Part shown: piece by piece, positions 8,811 through 18,387 of the stretch
How positions within the stretch are numbered: the first letter of the stretch is position 1
Layout: each line of letters begins with the position of its first letter
Origin: Streptoalloteichus tenebrarius
GTDB lineage: Bacteria > Actinomycetota > Actinomycetes > Mycobacteriales > Pseudonocardiaceae
Direction: 5' to 3'
Assembly: GCF_024171885.1 (NCBI RefSeq)
Contig: NZ_JAMTCP010000002.1
Span: forward strand, 124,001-188,000
DNA length: 64,000 nt
The notes under the pieces: model-generated
Told to the model about the DNA's origin: nothing
The model's database searches: none
The model's input: only the letters and a program-made list of their open reading frames with translations
Program-made: the position numbers and the translations under genes

Positions 8811-9296
8811 ATGGCCGTCCAGAAGCGGGGGAAGGCGTCGGTGTCGCCGGGGCGGTGGCGGCACGAGGTGGCGGTCCTGGCCTGTGACCTCGTCAGTCCC
8901 GGCGGGCCGGGAACGACGCGTCGGCAACGGCACGCCGGAGTCGACACCCGGCGTCCGCCGGGGCGTCCCCGTCCGGTGGTGGCCCCCATGGCGCGCAGGC
9001 CGGCTCCCTGTCGACCCCGGCGGACCTCCCAGGTGTGGACGGTGCTCGCGCTCGCGTGCGCGAGCGGTGTCGCCGTCCTCCTCCTCTGGTGGGGCGGGTC
9101 GGAGCGGCGCGACCCGCTCCCCGAGAGGACCGGCGCCGTCGTGGTGGTCCCCGGCGAGTCGGTGATGGACGTGGCGCGGCGGGCGGCTCCCCGTCGCGAT
9201 CCGGACGCCGTGGCGCGGCGCATCAGGGAGCTGAACGCCGTGGACGGTGTCGCGGTGGCCCCCGGGCAGACACTCGTGGTCCCCGTGGACCACTGA
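8811..9296 (+). CDS. SOS-controlled LysM membrane protein (ChiZ/Rv2719c-like)
   Basis: A 161-residue protein: a basic Arg/Pro-rich N-terminal tail (about 1-70), one transmembrane helix VWTVLALACASGVAVLLLWW (75-94) and an extracytoplasmic LysM domain (about 110-159; GESVMDVARRAA, then APGQTLVVPVDH). The layout and position, divergent from lexA and upstream of nrdR, match mycobacterial Rv2719c (ChiZ), a DNA-damage-induced cell-wall protein that slows division. ATG at 8811 follows GGGAGGGGG. The adjacent perfect SOS box supports damage induction. The role here is inferred from synteny and domain layout; residue-level similarity outside LysM is weak. Confidence 0.85.
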   Translation: MAVQKRGKASVSPGRWRHEVAVLACDLVSPGGPGTTRRQRHAGVDTRRPPGRPRPVVAPMARRPAPCRPRRTSQVWTVLALACASGVAVLLLWWGGSERRDPLPERTGAVVVVPGESVMDVARRAAPRRDPDAVARRIRELNAVDGVAVAPGQTLVVPVDH

Positions 9297-9330
9297 GATT
9301 GGGACCCTGAGAGGGGCACTGACGCCACCC

Positions 9331-9354
9331 GTCCCCACCCTTCGCCGTGGGGAC
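9331..9354. terminator. Hairpin downstream of LysM gene
   Basis: An 8-bp perfect stem GTCCCCAC / GTGGGGAC with an 8-nt loop, 35 bp after the LysM stop codon. Confidence 0.5.
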
Positions 9355-9496
9355 GTCCGGAGGTCGCCGACAGGCCGTCCACGGCGTGGCTGGCGGGGTG
9401 TTCGGACGGTCCGGCGGAGGGTGTCCGGACTAAGGCAGACGGGTGACACGCGGGTGTCCAGGCCAATTTGCGCGTTGGGCTGCCGAGGCCTAGATT

Positions 9497-9512
9497 CCCC
9501 AACATCTAGTGG
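9497..9512 (+). promoter_or_regulatory. NrdR box upstream of nrdR
   Basis: CCCCAACATCTAGTGG fits the core pattern C-W-A-N-A-T-N-T-W-G of the NrdR consensus (acaCwAtATaTwGtgt) at every conserved base. A degenerate second site begins 21 bp further on (9521). NrdR boxes usually occur in pairs about 31 bp apart, so the second site is doubtful. It predicts autoregulation of nrdR and control of nrdJ. Confidence 0.6.
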
Positions 9513-9647
9513 TTACACCGCTGTAGTTAGTCCACAGGTTGGGTCTCGGAGCGTACCGGTCGGTCTACGGGCCGTGCTGGCGACGCTGTCCTGACGCACC
9601 CCGACGTGGGCTTGCCGGGGCGGTCGGCGCGGAAAGGGGTGACGAAG

Positions 9648-10139
9648 GTGCGGTGCCCGTTCTGCCGCAACTCCGACTCCCGGGTCGTGGACTCCCGTGA
9701 GGTCGACGAGGGCCAGGCCATCCGCCGCCGGCGCTCCTGCGCCCAGTGCGGCCGCCGCTTCACCACGGTGGAGGAGGCCGTCCTGGCGGTGGTGAAGCGC
9801 TCCGGTGTGACCGAGCCGTTCAGCCGGGAGAAGGTGGTGCGGGGCGTGCGCCGCGCCTGCCAGGGCCGGCCGGTGGACGAGGACGCGTTGCAGCAGCTCG
9901 CGCACCGGGTCGAGGAGTCGATCAGGGCGACCGGGTGCGCCGAGATCCCCAGCCACGAGGTGGGGCTGGCCATCCTCGGCCCGCTGCGGGAGCTGGACGA
10001 GGTCGCCTACCTGCGGTTCGCCAGCGTCTACCGGTCCTTCTCCTCGGTGGAGGACTTCGAGAAGGAGATCGCCGACCTCAGATCGGTGCGCACGGCCGGG
10101 GCGGCCACCACGCCCGCGGCGGACGCCCCCGGCCACTGA
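9648..10139 (+). CDS. nrdR: Transcriptional regulator NrdR
   Basis: A 163-residue (d)ATP-sensing repressor of ribonucleotide reductase genes. The zinc ribbon Cys3-x2-Cys6 ... Cys31-x2-Cys34 (MRCPFC, SCAQCG) is followed by the ATP-cone domain ([20 protein letters not shown] and onwards). GTG at 9648 is preceded by GGAAAGGGG. It lies 220 bp upstream of nrdJ, a pairing also found in Streptomyces. The C-terminal tail after about residue 145 is a short Ala/Thr-rich extension. Confidence 0.96.
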   Translation: MRCPFCRNSDSRVVDSREVDEGQAIRRRRSCAQCGRRFTTVEEAVLAVVKRSGVTEPFSREKVVRGVRRACQGRPVDEDALQQLAHRVEESIRATGCAEIPSHEVGLAILGPLRELDEVAYLRFASVYRSFSSVEDFEKEIADLRSVRTAGAATTPAADAPGH

Positions 10140-10359
10140 GGCCACTGAGGCCGCCGAGGGCGACGGCGGGCGACGCGGCCCGCACCCACGAACCCGACCG
10201 GTGTCCGACGTTCGCGTCGGGCTCCGGCGCGACACCTTGCCAAGAAACAGATCGCTGAGGACAGATCGCTCCAGCAGTGGCGGCGCGGACCGCACCGGAC
10301 GGGGAGACCGGACGGGGCCGAGGCCGGTCGAGCGAGCAGCAGAGGGAGAGAGACAGGTC

Positions 10360-13218
<2,859 letters not shown>

Positions 13219-13245
13219 CCGGATCGCGTTTGACGCAACGTTGGG

Positions 13246-13269
13246 CGTCATCCGCCTAGTCGGATGACG
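13246..13269. terminator. First hairpin after nrdJ
   Basis: A 9-bp perfect stem CGTCATCCG / CGGATGACG with a 6-nt loop, 28 bp after the nrdJ stop codon. It immediately precedes a stronger hairpin. Confidence 0.55.
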
Positions 13270-13277
13270 TGAAGCTA

Positions 13278-13314
13278 GGAAGGGGAGCCGACTCGCCAGG
13301 TCGGCTCCCCTTCC
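13278..13314. terminator. Strong hairpin terminator of nrdJ
   Basis: A perfect 15-bp stem GGAAGGGGAGCCGAC / GTCGGCTCCCCTTCC with loop TCGCCAG. It marks the right boundary of the core block; DNA beyond it is lower in GC and decayed. Confidence 0.85.
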
Positions 13315-13477
13315 CCGTGACAGCCAATTCGAGCCGTTTCGCGAGCAGGTCCTTCAGCTCCCGGATGTGGAACTCGTGGAGTGAGGGTGTCGGTGCGCGG
13401 GTGCGGACTGCGGATTATGGCCGATCTGTTGAGCGCCTCTTCCTTCACATGTCGGTTGTCGACGGCGGGGCATGGGG

Positions 13478-13690
13478 TCAGGCGCGAATATTGCGAGCAG
13501 CCACGAGGCCGAGCACTGTCTTGGCTCCAGCCGTACGCGCCGCCTTGGCGACCCCGGCCATCGTGAAGCCCGTATGATAGATGTCATCGACGACCAAGAC
13601 GGTTTGGTTGTCAAGGCGCTCGTCGACCCTGAATTCGTCGAGTAGTGTCGAGCGTTCCTTGCGTGTCATGTTCTTTGCGGGCTCCCTGTG
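13478..13690 (-). pseudogene. Phosphoribosyltransferase, C-terminal remnant
   Basis: The minus strand encodes a type I phosphoribosyltransferase tail: the PRPP-loop motif TVLVVDDIYHTGFTM, then AGVAKAARTAGAKTVLGLV and a stop at 13478. Before the motif, AKNMTRKERSTLLDEF resembles the segment usually found ahead of it in ComF-like enzymes. The N-terminal half is missing: further upstream the DNA instead encodes the C-terminus of a DprA-like protein on the other strand. The open frame continues to 13879 but is not phosphoribosyltransferase-like there. The breakpoint near 13690 is estimated. Codon use is less GC-biased than in neighbours, suggesting acquired DNA. Confidence 0.7.
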
Positions 13691-13691
13691 A

Positions 13692-14006
13692 TCCCTCCGG
13701 GTCGTCTCCCAATTTCCGCCGCGCCAGCGGTGGAGCGCTGGTGCTGCCATGGCTCGAAATAACGTTGTCATCGGCCTGAGCCAGGCTGTTGTCGTTGTTG
13801 AGGCCCGTGAGACCGGGGGTACTGTCAAGGCGGGGGAGGCCGCGCTTCGTGGAAAGCGTCCCGTGTGGGTTCTCAGCACCAGCTCGGTGGCAAGGGGTAG
13901 CGAGCGGCTTGTCTCGGCCGGAGGGCGTCGGGTGGCCGGCCGGAGCGAGTTGGTGGACGAACTGCGGCAGCTGCGTGCCGAGCCGGCACATCTCCCCTTT
14001 GACTGA
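13692..14006 (+). pseudogene. DprA/SLOG-family protein, C-terminal remnant
   Basis: The plus strand encodes VVSQFPPRQRWSAGAAMARN followed by VVIGLSQAVVVVEARETGGT, KAGEAALRGKRPVWVLS and GSERLVSAGG. This is the second half of a DprA-like Rossmann (SLOG) domain: the MARN...GLS...VVVVEA...SG(G)T ligand-binding pattern and the late Gly-Ser. A TGA at 13689 closes the frame immediately upstream, so the N-terminal half is lost. An ATG at 13749 could start an 85-residue protein, but it would lack the first half of the fold. Head-to-head with the phosphoribosyltransferase remnant; likely both were truncated by one deletion. Confidence 0.7.
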
Positions 14007-14595
14007 GGCCCTTGGCCAACAAGCGACGAGGCGCCACGGGTCGCCGAAGCGGATCGTCGTGGTCAGGAAACAATCGGTGTGAAGGTGTTTGGCCGATGTG
14101 TCCCCCTCCACAGGACGTCACCTCCTCTCACGGCCGTTCTGTGTGGACAACAGGAAGTGCGGTGAGCTGGTCGTCATCCACTTTCTAGGTGCCGTCGACA
14201 GGGGGCCGCTCGCGAAGGTGGACGCGGTGGGCGTGTGGGTGTGTCCACAGAGGACGATGACAGGCCCGGGTGGTGGCGTGCGGGGAGGTCGACGAGCCGT
14301 CCTTCCTGAACTGCTGGATCTGGTCGACGAACGGGCTGTGTGGGGTCACCGGTAGACGTTCGCGGCCTGCTCGTACTCCTCGCGCAGGCGGGTGTGACGG
14401 TGTCGCCAGCGGCCACCACTGCGTCGACCGGTCCCGGCGGAGGGCGAGATCGGCCATCACCCTGGCCGCCCGTTCGGTCGTGCCGGTTCCCCGTCGAGGT
14501 GAACGCCGCTGACGAGCGCGATGACGATCAGGGTGCTCGCCTCCGGTCTCCGGCGTCTGATCACAGTCCCGTCGAGCCGAGCAGGGTGAGGCCTC
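14007..14595. other. Decayed intergenic DNA without an intact gene
   Basis: A 589-bp stretch after the DprA remnant. No frame combines codon bias, ribosome site and family resemblance. It contains a probable metallophosphatase fragment (separate entry), an isolated DnaA-box 9-mer TGTGGACAA at 14142-14150, and, on the minus strand near 14346-14395, the unassigned peptide RLREEYEQAANVYR followed by a stop. Confidence 0.4.
14178..14275 (-). pseudogene. Possible metallophosphoesterase C-terminal fragment
   Basis: The minus strand encodes GPVIVLCGHTHTPTASTFAS then GPLSTAP. This resembles the last metal-binding motif of calcineurin-like phosphoesterases (GHxH) followed by the TFAG-PL-APG segment seen in CpdA-type actinobacterial enzymes. 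Upstream the same frame becomes low-complexity Pro/Arg with no earlier phosphoesterase motifs, so only a tail of about 33 codons survives. Could be coincidence in a short frame. Confidence 0.4.
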
Positions 14596-15063
14596 CTACT
14601 CGGCGCTGAGGTTGTGGCGCAGCAGTTCCAGCATCCGGACGAACTCCTGACGCTCGTGGTCGTCGAGGCCGCGCAGCGCGCGGTCGGACAGCCGTCTGAC
14701 CTCCTCGTTGAGGGCGTCCTGGAGCGCGCGGCCGCGTTCGGTGAGCTGGATGAGCACCAGCCGCGCGTCCGTGGGGTGCGGTCGCCGGACGACCAGGCCG
14801 GCGGCCTCCATGCGGCTGGTGGTCCTGGTGACGGTGGGGGTGGCCAGGCCGAGACGGCGGGCGATCTCCCCTGGGGTGAGGTTGTCCTCGCGCCACAGGG
14901 TGAGCAGCACGAACTGCTGGCCCTCACGCACGCCGTGTCGGGCGAAGGCCGCCTCCGCCGCCCGCGTCAGCGCACGTTTGGCCGCCCAGAACGCGGGTTG
15001 GAAGTCGTCCGCCCACTCCCCGACCTTCCACTCCCGCGCCTCGTGGACGTCCCACTTCCGCAT
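14596..15063 (-). CDS. MarR-family transcriptional regulator
   Basis: A 155-residue MarR protein: helical N-terminus, then the winged helix GEIARRLGLATPTVTRTTSR, the wing DARLVLIQLTERGRALQ, and a C-terminal dimerisation helix. The Asp-x-Arg wing motif is intact. Such proteins usually respond to phenolic ligands or oxidants. It is divergent from the arylamine N-acetyltransferase gene across a 92-bp gap with inverted-repeat candidates, so it probably controls that gene and itself. The start ATG at 15063 has an AGGAGG ribosome site a few bases upstream on the minus strand. Confidence 0.9.
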   Translation of the reverse strand: MRKWDVHEAREWKVGEWADDFQPAFWAAKRALTRAAEAAFARHGVREGQQFVLLTLWREDNLTPGEIARRLGLATPTVTRTTSRMEAAGLVVRRPHPTDARLVLIQLTERGRALQDALNEEVRRLSDRALRGLDDHERQEFVRMLELLRHNLSAE

Positions 15064-15089
15064 GGCCCCTCCTCGTCTTGACCCCTACT

Positions 15090-15105
15090 CGTTAGCTGGC
15101 TAGCG
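15090..15105. promoter_or_regulatory. Candidate MarR operator
   Basis: CGTTAGC-TG-GCTAGCG is an inverted repeat with one mismatch between arms. The half-site occurs again in inverse orientation as GCTAACG at 15130-15136. Both lie in the 92-bp gap between marR and nat. Confidence 0.5.
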
Positions 15106-15155
15106 TTTTCGGGCCGAGGTCATTGTACGGCTAACGATGCGCCCAGGAGAGAACG

Positions 15156-16067
15156 ATGAGGACTCCCGACATGGAGGGTTCGACCCCGGAGTCGAACGTG
15201 GGGCCGGACGCCGAACCGGACGCGGGGTCGGACGGGCGGGGCTGGAACAGCGCCCGGCTCGACCTTCCGGCGTACCTGGACCGCCTGGGCCACGACGGCC
15301 CACTCGACCCGACGGCGGAGACCCTGCGTCGGCTGCACCGCGCCCACATCCACGCGATCCCGTTCGAGAACCTCGACATCGTCCTCGGCCGTCCGATCCG
15401 GGTGGACCTGCCCAGCGTGCAGGACAAGCTGGTCCGCCGGCGCAGGGGCGGCTACTGCTACGAGCACAACTCGTTGTTCGCGGCGGCGCTGGAGCGGCTC
15501 GGCTACGAGGTGGGCGCCCTCGCCGTCCGTGTCCGCATGGGCAGCGACAAGATCCGACCGGCCACCCATGCCGCCCTGCGCGTGGTGGCCGAGGGGAGGA
15601 CGTGGCTGGCGGATGTGGGCTTCGGGGGCGGTGGTCTGCTGGAGCCCGTCGAGCTGAAGGACGGGGCCGAGGCGCGGCAGGGGGAGTGGACGGTCCGGTT
15701 GGACCGGGAGGACGTGGCCATCTGGGTCCTGCGGTCGTGGACTCCCCACGGCTGGCTGGACGTCTACAGCTTCGGGCTCGACCCGAGCTACCCCGTGGAC
15801 TTCGCGGTGTCGAACCACTACGTCTCCACGCACCCCCGTTCGCCGTTCGTGGCGCGACTCGTCGTGCAGCGGTATAGCGATCGGAAGCAGGTCGTCCTCA
15901 CCGACGACACCCTGACCGTCACGCTGTCCGACGGCACCCGGGACAGCAGGAGGGTCGAGGTCGCGGAGGTGGCGACGCTACTGACCGACGAGCTCGGGGT
16001 TGCGCTCGACCGTGAGGAGGTCGACGGGATCCTGCGCTACGCCGAGAAGAACTTCCCGGCGAGCTGA
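15156..16067 (+). CDS. nat: Arylamine N-acetyltransferase
   Basis: A 303-residue enzyme that moves acetyl from acetyl-CoA to arylamines, hydrazines or arylhydroxylamines. The catalytic triad is visible: Cys101 in RGGYCYEHN, His138 in ATHAALRV and Asp153 in ADVGFG. The N-terminus carries about 25 extra, Asp/Gly-rich residues. ATG at 15156 is preceded by AGGAGA. The divergent marR gene suggests induction by an aromatic ligand. In rifamycin-type producers NAT homologues close macrolactams, but no polyketide genes lie here, so a detoxification role is more likely. Confidence 0.95.
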   Translation: MRTPDMEGSTPESNVGPDAEPDAGSDGRGWNSARLDLPAYLDRLGHDGPLDPTAETLRRLHRAHIHAIPFENLDIVLGRPIRVDLPSVQDKLVRRRRGGYCYEHNSLFAAALERLGYEVGALAVRVRMGSDKIRPATHAALRVVAEGRTWLADVGFGGGGLLEPVELKDGAEARQGEWTVRLDREDVAIWVLRSWTPHGWLDVYSFGLDPSYPVDFAVSNHYVSTHPRSPFVARLVVQRYSDRKQVVLTDDTLTVTLSDGTRDSRRVEVAEVATLLTDELGVALDREEVDGILRYAEKNFPAS

Positions 16068-16083
16068 GGAAACCGACGTGGCC

Positions 16084-16111
16084 GGGGGAGTCGCCGACGT
16101 CGGGCTCCCCC
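16084..16111. terminator. Hairpin downstream of nat
   Basis: GGGGGAG / CTCCCCC stem (7 bp) enclosing a further CCGACGTCGG palindrome, 17 bp after the nat stop codon. Confidence 0.5.
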
Positions 16112-16150
16112 CGTAACCGCTCTCCAGCGGGGAACCGACGCCACGTTCTT

Positions 16151-16162
16151 GACCAATCGGTC
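16151..16162. promoter_or_regulatory. Candidate TetR site upstream of first tetR
   Basis: GACCAATCGGTC is an inverted repeat (GACC/GGTC arms) 23 bp before the tetR start. The core ATCGGTCT recurs at 16826-16833 in the gap ahead of the following SDR gene, as expected if the TetR protein controls both. Confidence 0.4.
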
Positions 16163-16184
16163 TGAAAAGTCCTAGGGTCGACGC

Positions 16185-16766
16185 ATGCCGAGGACGAAGG
16201 AGTTCGACCCGGACGTCGCCCTGGAGGCGGCTCTCGAGTTGTTCTGGGAGCGCGGCTACGAGGCGACCTCGATGGCCGACCTCGTCGAGCGGCTGGGGGT
16301 CGCCAGGGCGAGCATCTACGCGACCTTCGGGAGCAAGCACGACCTCTACGTGAAGGCGGTCGACCGGTACCTGCGGCTCAAGGACCCCCGGATCGTGGAG
16401 TCGTTGTCGCAACCCGGTCCCGTGGTGCCCCAGGTCCGCGCGCTGGTCGAGCGGTACGTCGCGGAGTCCGTGGCCGACGAGCGCCGGCGCGGCTGCCTGG
16501 TGGTCAACGCGGCGGTGGAGTTGTCGCCGGTTGACCCCGAGGTGGCGCGCAGGGTCGGGTCCAGTTGGGACACGCTCGAAGTCGCCCTGACCTCGGCGCT
16601 GTTCCGGGCGCGGGCGCAGGGGGAGCTGTCGGCGGACAGCGATCCCCGTGCCCTGGCGCGGCTCCTGCTCGCGGTGCTCCAGGGGATCCGCGTCCTCGCC
16701 AAGGGTGGTTCGTCGCCGGAGCGCCTGCGGGACGCCGCCGAGCAGGCGTTGCGGGCGCTGCGCTAG
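16185..16766 (+). CDS. TetR/AcrR-family transcriptional regulator
   Basis: A 193-residue TetR protein. The N-terminal helix-turn-helix (TSMADLVERLGVARASIYAT FGSKHDLY) is followed by a ligand domain with the conserved ERRRGCLVVNAAVEL segment typical of one actinobacterial TetR subgroup that sits beside oxidoreductases. It precedes an SDR gene on the same strand, 130 bp away, and both have an ATCGGTCT-containing upstream element. The inducer is unknown. It is a clear paralogue of the second TetR at 17.7 kb (shared RRGCL-VN--IEL pattern), suggesting local duplication of a regulator-SDR pair. Confidence 0.92.
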   Translation: MPRTKEFDPDVALEAALELFWERGYEATSMADLVERLGVARASIYATFGSKHDLYVKAVDRYLRLKDPRIVESLSQPGPVVPQVRALVERYVAESVADERRRGCLVVNAAVELSPVDPEVARRVGSSWDTLEVALTSALFRARAQGELSADSDPRALARLLLAVLQGIRVLAKGGSSPERLRDAAEQALRALR

Positions 16767-16896
16767 TCCCGGGGCGGGTCGTCACTCGCCAGCCCCTGGT
16801 TTTCTTGTGCCTTCATTCAAGAATGATCGGTCTTCAATAGGCCTGAGGTTCGTCGTCGCACGGACCGGTGGGCCGTCGCAACCACGGGAGGAATCC

Positions 16897-17658
16897 GTGA
16901 GCACGCAGTTCGCCGACAAGGTCGTCCTCGTCACCGGGGCGGGCTCCGGCATCGGCCGCGCCGTCGTCGTCTCGTTCGCCAGGGAGGGCGCCACCGTGGT
17001 CGCCGCCGGCCGGCGCGCCGAGCCGTTGGCCGAGACGGTCCGGCTCGCCGAGGCCGAGGGCGCGTCGGCCTCCTTCGTCACCGTGGACGTGGCCGACGAG
17101 GCGGACGTGGCCCGCATGGTGGAGACAGTCGTGTCGCGACACGGCGGACTGCACGTCGCGGTGAACAACGCGGGGACGCTGGGTGCTCCGGCGCCCCTGG
17201 CCGACCTCGACGAGGCCACCTGGTCGTCGGTGCTGGGCACCAACCTCACCGGCACCTGGCTGTCGATGAAGCACGAGATCCGTCACATGCGGGCCAACGG
17301 GGGCGGCGTCATCGTCAACATCGCCTCCAACGTCGGGCCGCACATCACGAAGCCCGGCGTGGGCGCGTACGGGGCCTCGAAGGCCGGCGTGCTCGCCCTG
17401 ACCAGGGCGGCGGCGCTGGAGTGCGTCGGCGACGGTGTGCGCGTCAGCGCGGTCAGCCCCGGCGCGGTGGACACGCCGATGTCGATGCGTCCCGGGGAGA
17501 CCGAGGAGGACCGGGCCGCGCGCATGCGCGAGACCATCCCCGCCGGCCGGGTGGCGACCACCGAGGAGATCGCGGCGACGGTGCGCTGGCTGGCCTCGGA
17601 CGAGGCGAGTTTCGTGATCGGGCGCGACATCGTCATCGACGGCGGCGCCAGCGCCTGA
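16897..17658 (+). CDS. SDR-family NAD(P)-dependent oxidoreductase (glucose-1-dehydrogenase-like)
   Basis: A 253-residue classical short-chain dehydrogenase. It has the cofactor motif TGAGSGIG, NNAGTLG, the catalytic Ser in NIASNVG, Tyr and Lys in YGASKAG, and the C-terminal IDGGAS. GTG at 16897 has GGGAGGAA upstream. The Arg in AGRR after the second strand favours NADP(H). Substrate cannot be told from sequence. Presumably regulated by the upstream TetR. Confidence 0.92.
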   Translation: MSTQFADKVVLVTGAGSGIGRAVVVSFAREGATVVAAGRRAEPLAETVRLAEAEGASASFVTVDVADEADVARMVETVVSRHGGLHVAVNNAGTLGAPAPLADLDEATWSSVLGTNLTGTWLSMKHEIRHMRANGGGVIVNIASNVGPHITKPGVGAYGASKAGVLALTRAAALECVGDGVRVSAVSPGAVDTPMSMRPGETEEDRAARMRETIPAGRVATTEEIAATVRWLASDEASFVIGRDIVIDGGASA

Positions 17659-17687
17659 GAGACGCGGACGCGAGGGTGCGGCAATAT

Positions 17688-17707
17688 TTGACCTTGAGTT
17701 ACAAAAC
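17688..17707 (+). promoter_or_regulatory. Operator upstream of second tetR
   Basis: TTGACCTTGAGTTACAAAAC lies just upstream of the tetR start at 17724. The same sequence, with two central differences, occurs in reverse orientation upstream of the second SDR gene (18355-18374). Such a shared 20-mer is best explained as the binding site of this TetR protein. Confidence 0.72.
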
Positions 17708-17723
17708 AACCTAGGGTGATGTC

Positions 17724-18302
17724 ATGGGTCGTCCCAGGAAGTTCGATCCCGAGGTCGCCGTCGAGCGGGCCATGGGGGTGTTCTGGCGCAAGGGGTACGC
17801 CGGGACGTCCCCGCAGGACCTGGTCGACGCGCTCGGGATCGGGCGGGGCAGCCTGTACAACGCCTTCCAGGGCAAGAACCAGCTCTTCCAGCGGGTCCTC
17901 GTGCGCTACCACGACCAGGAGGCCGTGCGCCTGATCGAGTTGCTCGACCGGCCGGGTCCGGTGCGGGAGCGGCTGCGGTCCGCCCTGGAGACGATCATCG
18001 AGGCGGACTTCGCCGACCCGGACCGCCGTGGCTGCCTCGCCGTGAACACCGCGATCGAACTCGCGGGGCGCGACGAGGAGGCCACCCGGCTGGTGCGGCG
18101 GATGTTCGACCGCCTGGAGTCGACGTTGCGCGCGTTGGTCGAGGAGGGGCAGCGGTCGGGTGAGATCGACCGGGGTCGGGATCCCGCTGCCGTGGCCGGG
18201 TTCCTGTTGAGCGCCATCAACGGCATGCGGGTGCTCACCAAGACCGCCGAGAGTCCCGACCAGCTCCGCCGCATCGTCGACGCCACGCTCGACCTGCTCT
18301 GA
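17724..18302 (+). CDS. TetR/AcrR-family transcriptional regulator
   Basis: A 192-residue TetR regulator with N-terminal helix-turn-helix (TSPQDLVDALGIGRGSLYNA) and a ligand domain containing DPDRRGCLAVNTAIELAGRD. It lies 85 bp upstream of an SDR gene. Near-identical 20-bp sites precede both genes, so it very likely represses itself and the SDR. Paralogous to the TetR at 16.2 kb. Confidence 0.93.
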   Translation: MGRPRKFDPEVAVERAMGVFWRKGYAGTSPQDLVDALGIGRGSLYNAFQGKNQLFQRVLVRYHDQEAVRLIELLDRPGPVRERLRSALETIIEADFADPDRRGCLAVNTAIELAGRDEEATRLVRRMFDRLESTLRALVEEGQRSGEIDRGRDPAAVAGFLLSAINGMRVLTKTAESPDQLRRIVDATLDLL

Positions 18303-18314
18303 CCCACCCCGGTC

Positions 18315-18340
18315 CCCCGCGACGCCGTCGCGTCGCGGGG
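18315..18340. terminator. Hairpin between tetR and SDR
   Basis: A perfect 10-bp stem CCCCGCGACG / CGTCGCGGGG with loop CCGTCG, 12 bp after the tetR stop. It suggests that the following SDR is transcribed from its own promoter. Confidence 0.65.
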
Positions 18341-18354
18341 TTCCGTTCGCTCCA

Positions 18355-18374
18355 GTTTTGTAACTACAGGTCAA
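18355..18374 (-). promoter_or_regulatory. Operator upstream of second SDR gene
   Basis: The minus strand reads TTGACCTGTAGTTACAAAAC, 18 of 20 bases identical to the site upstream of tetR at 17688-17707. It ends 13 bp before the SDR start codon, overlapping where the promoter or transcript start should be. Confidence 0.72.
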
Positions 18375-18387
18375 GAATGGAGTTCCC

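Larger units (their letters stand above)
9297..9647. other. Promoter region of nrdR-nrdJ
   Basis: A 351-bp non-coding stretch. It holds a terminator-like hairpin for the LysM gene near the left end, then an NrdR box at 9497-9512, and a weaker match CTGTAGTTAG at 9521-9530. No ORF with actinobacterial codon bias was seen. No cobalamin-riboswitch core was recognised by eye. Confidence 0.5.

Noticed and set aside
9297-9647. Cobalamin riboswitch ahead of nrdR-nrdJ
   Set aside because: No B12-box-like core or multi-stem architecture could be recognised by eye; an NrdR box explains regulation.
13749-14006. Intact small DprA-like protein of 85 residues
   Set aside because: Homology extends upstream of the ATG into DNA closed by a stop, and half of the Rossmann fold is missing; remnant is the simpler reading.
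14089-14355. Plus-strand frame of 88 codons between DprA remnant and marR
   Set aside because: No ribosome site, no motif, and it overlaps the better supported minus-strand phosphoesterase fragment.
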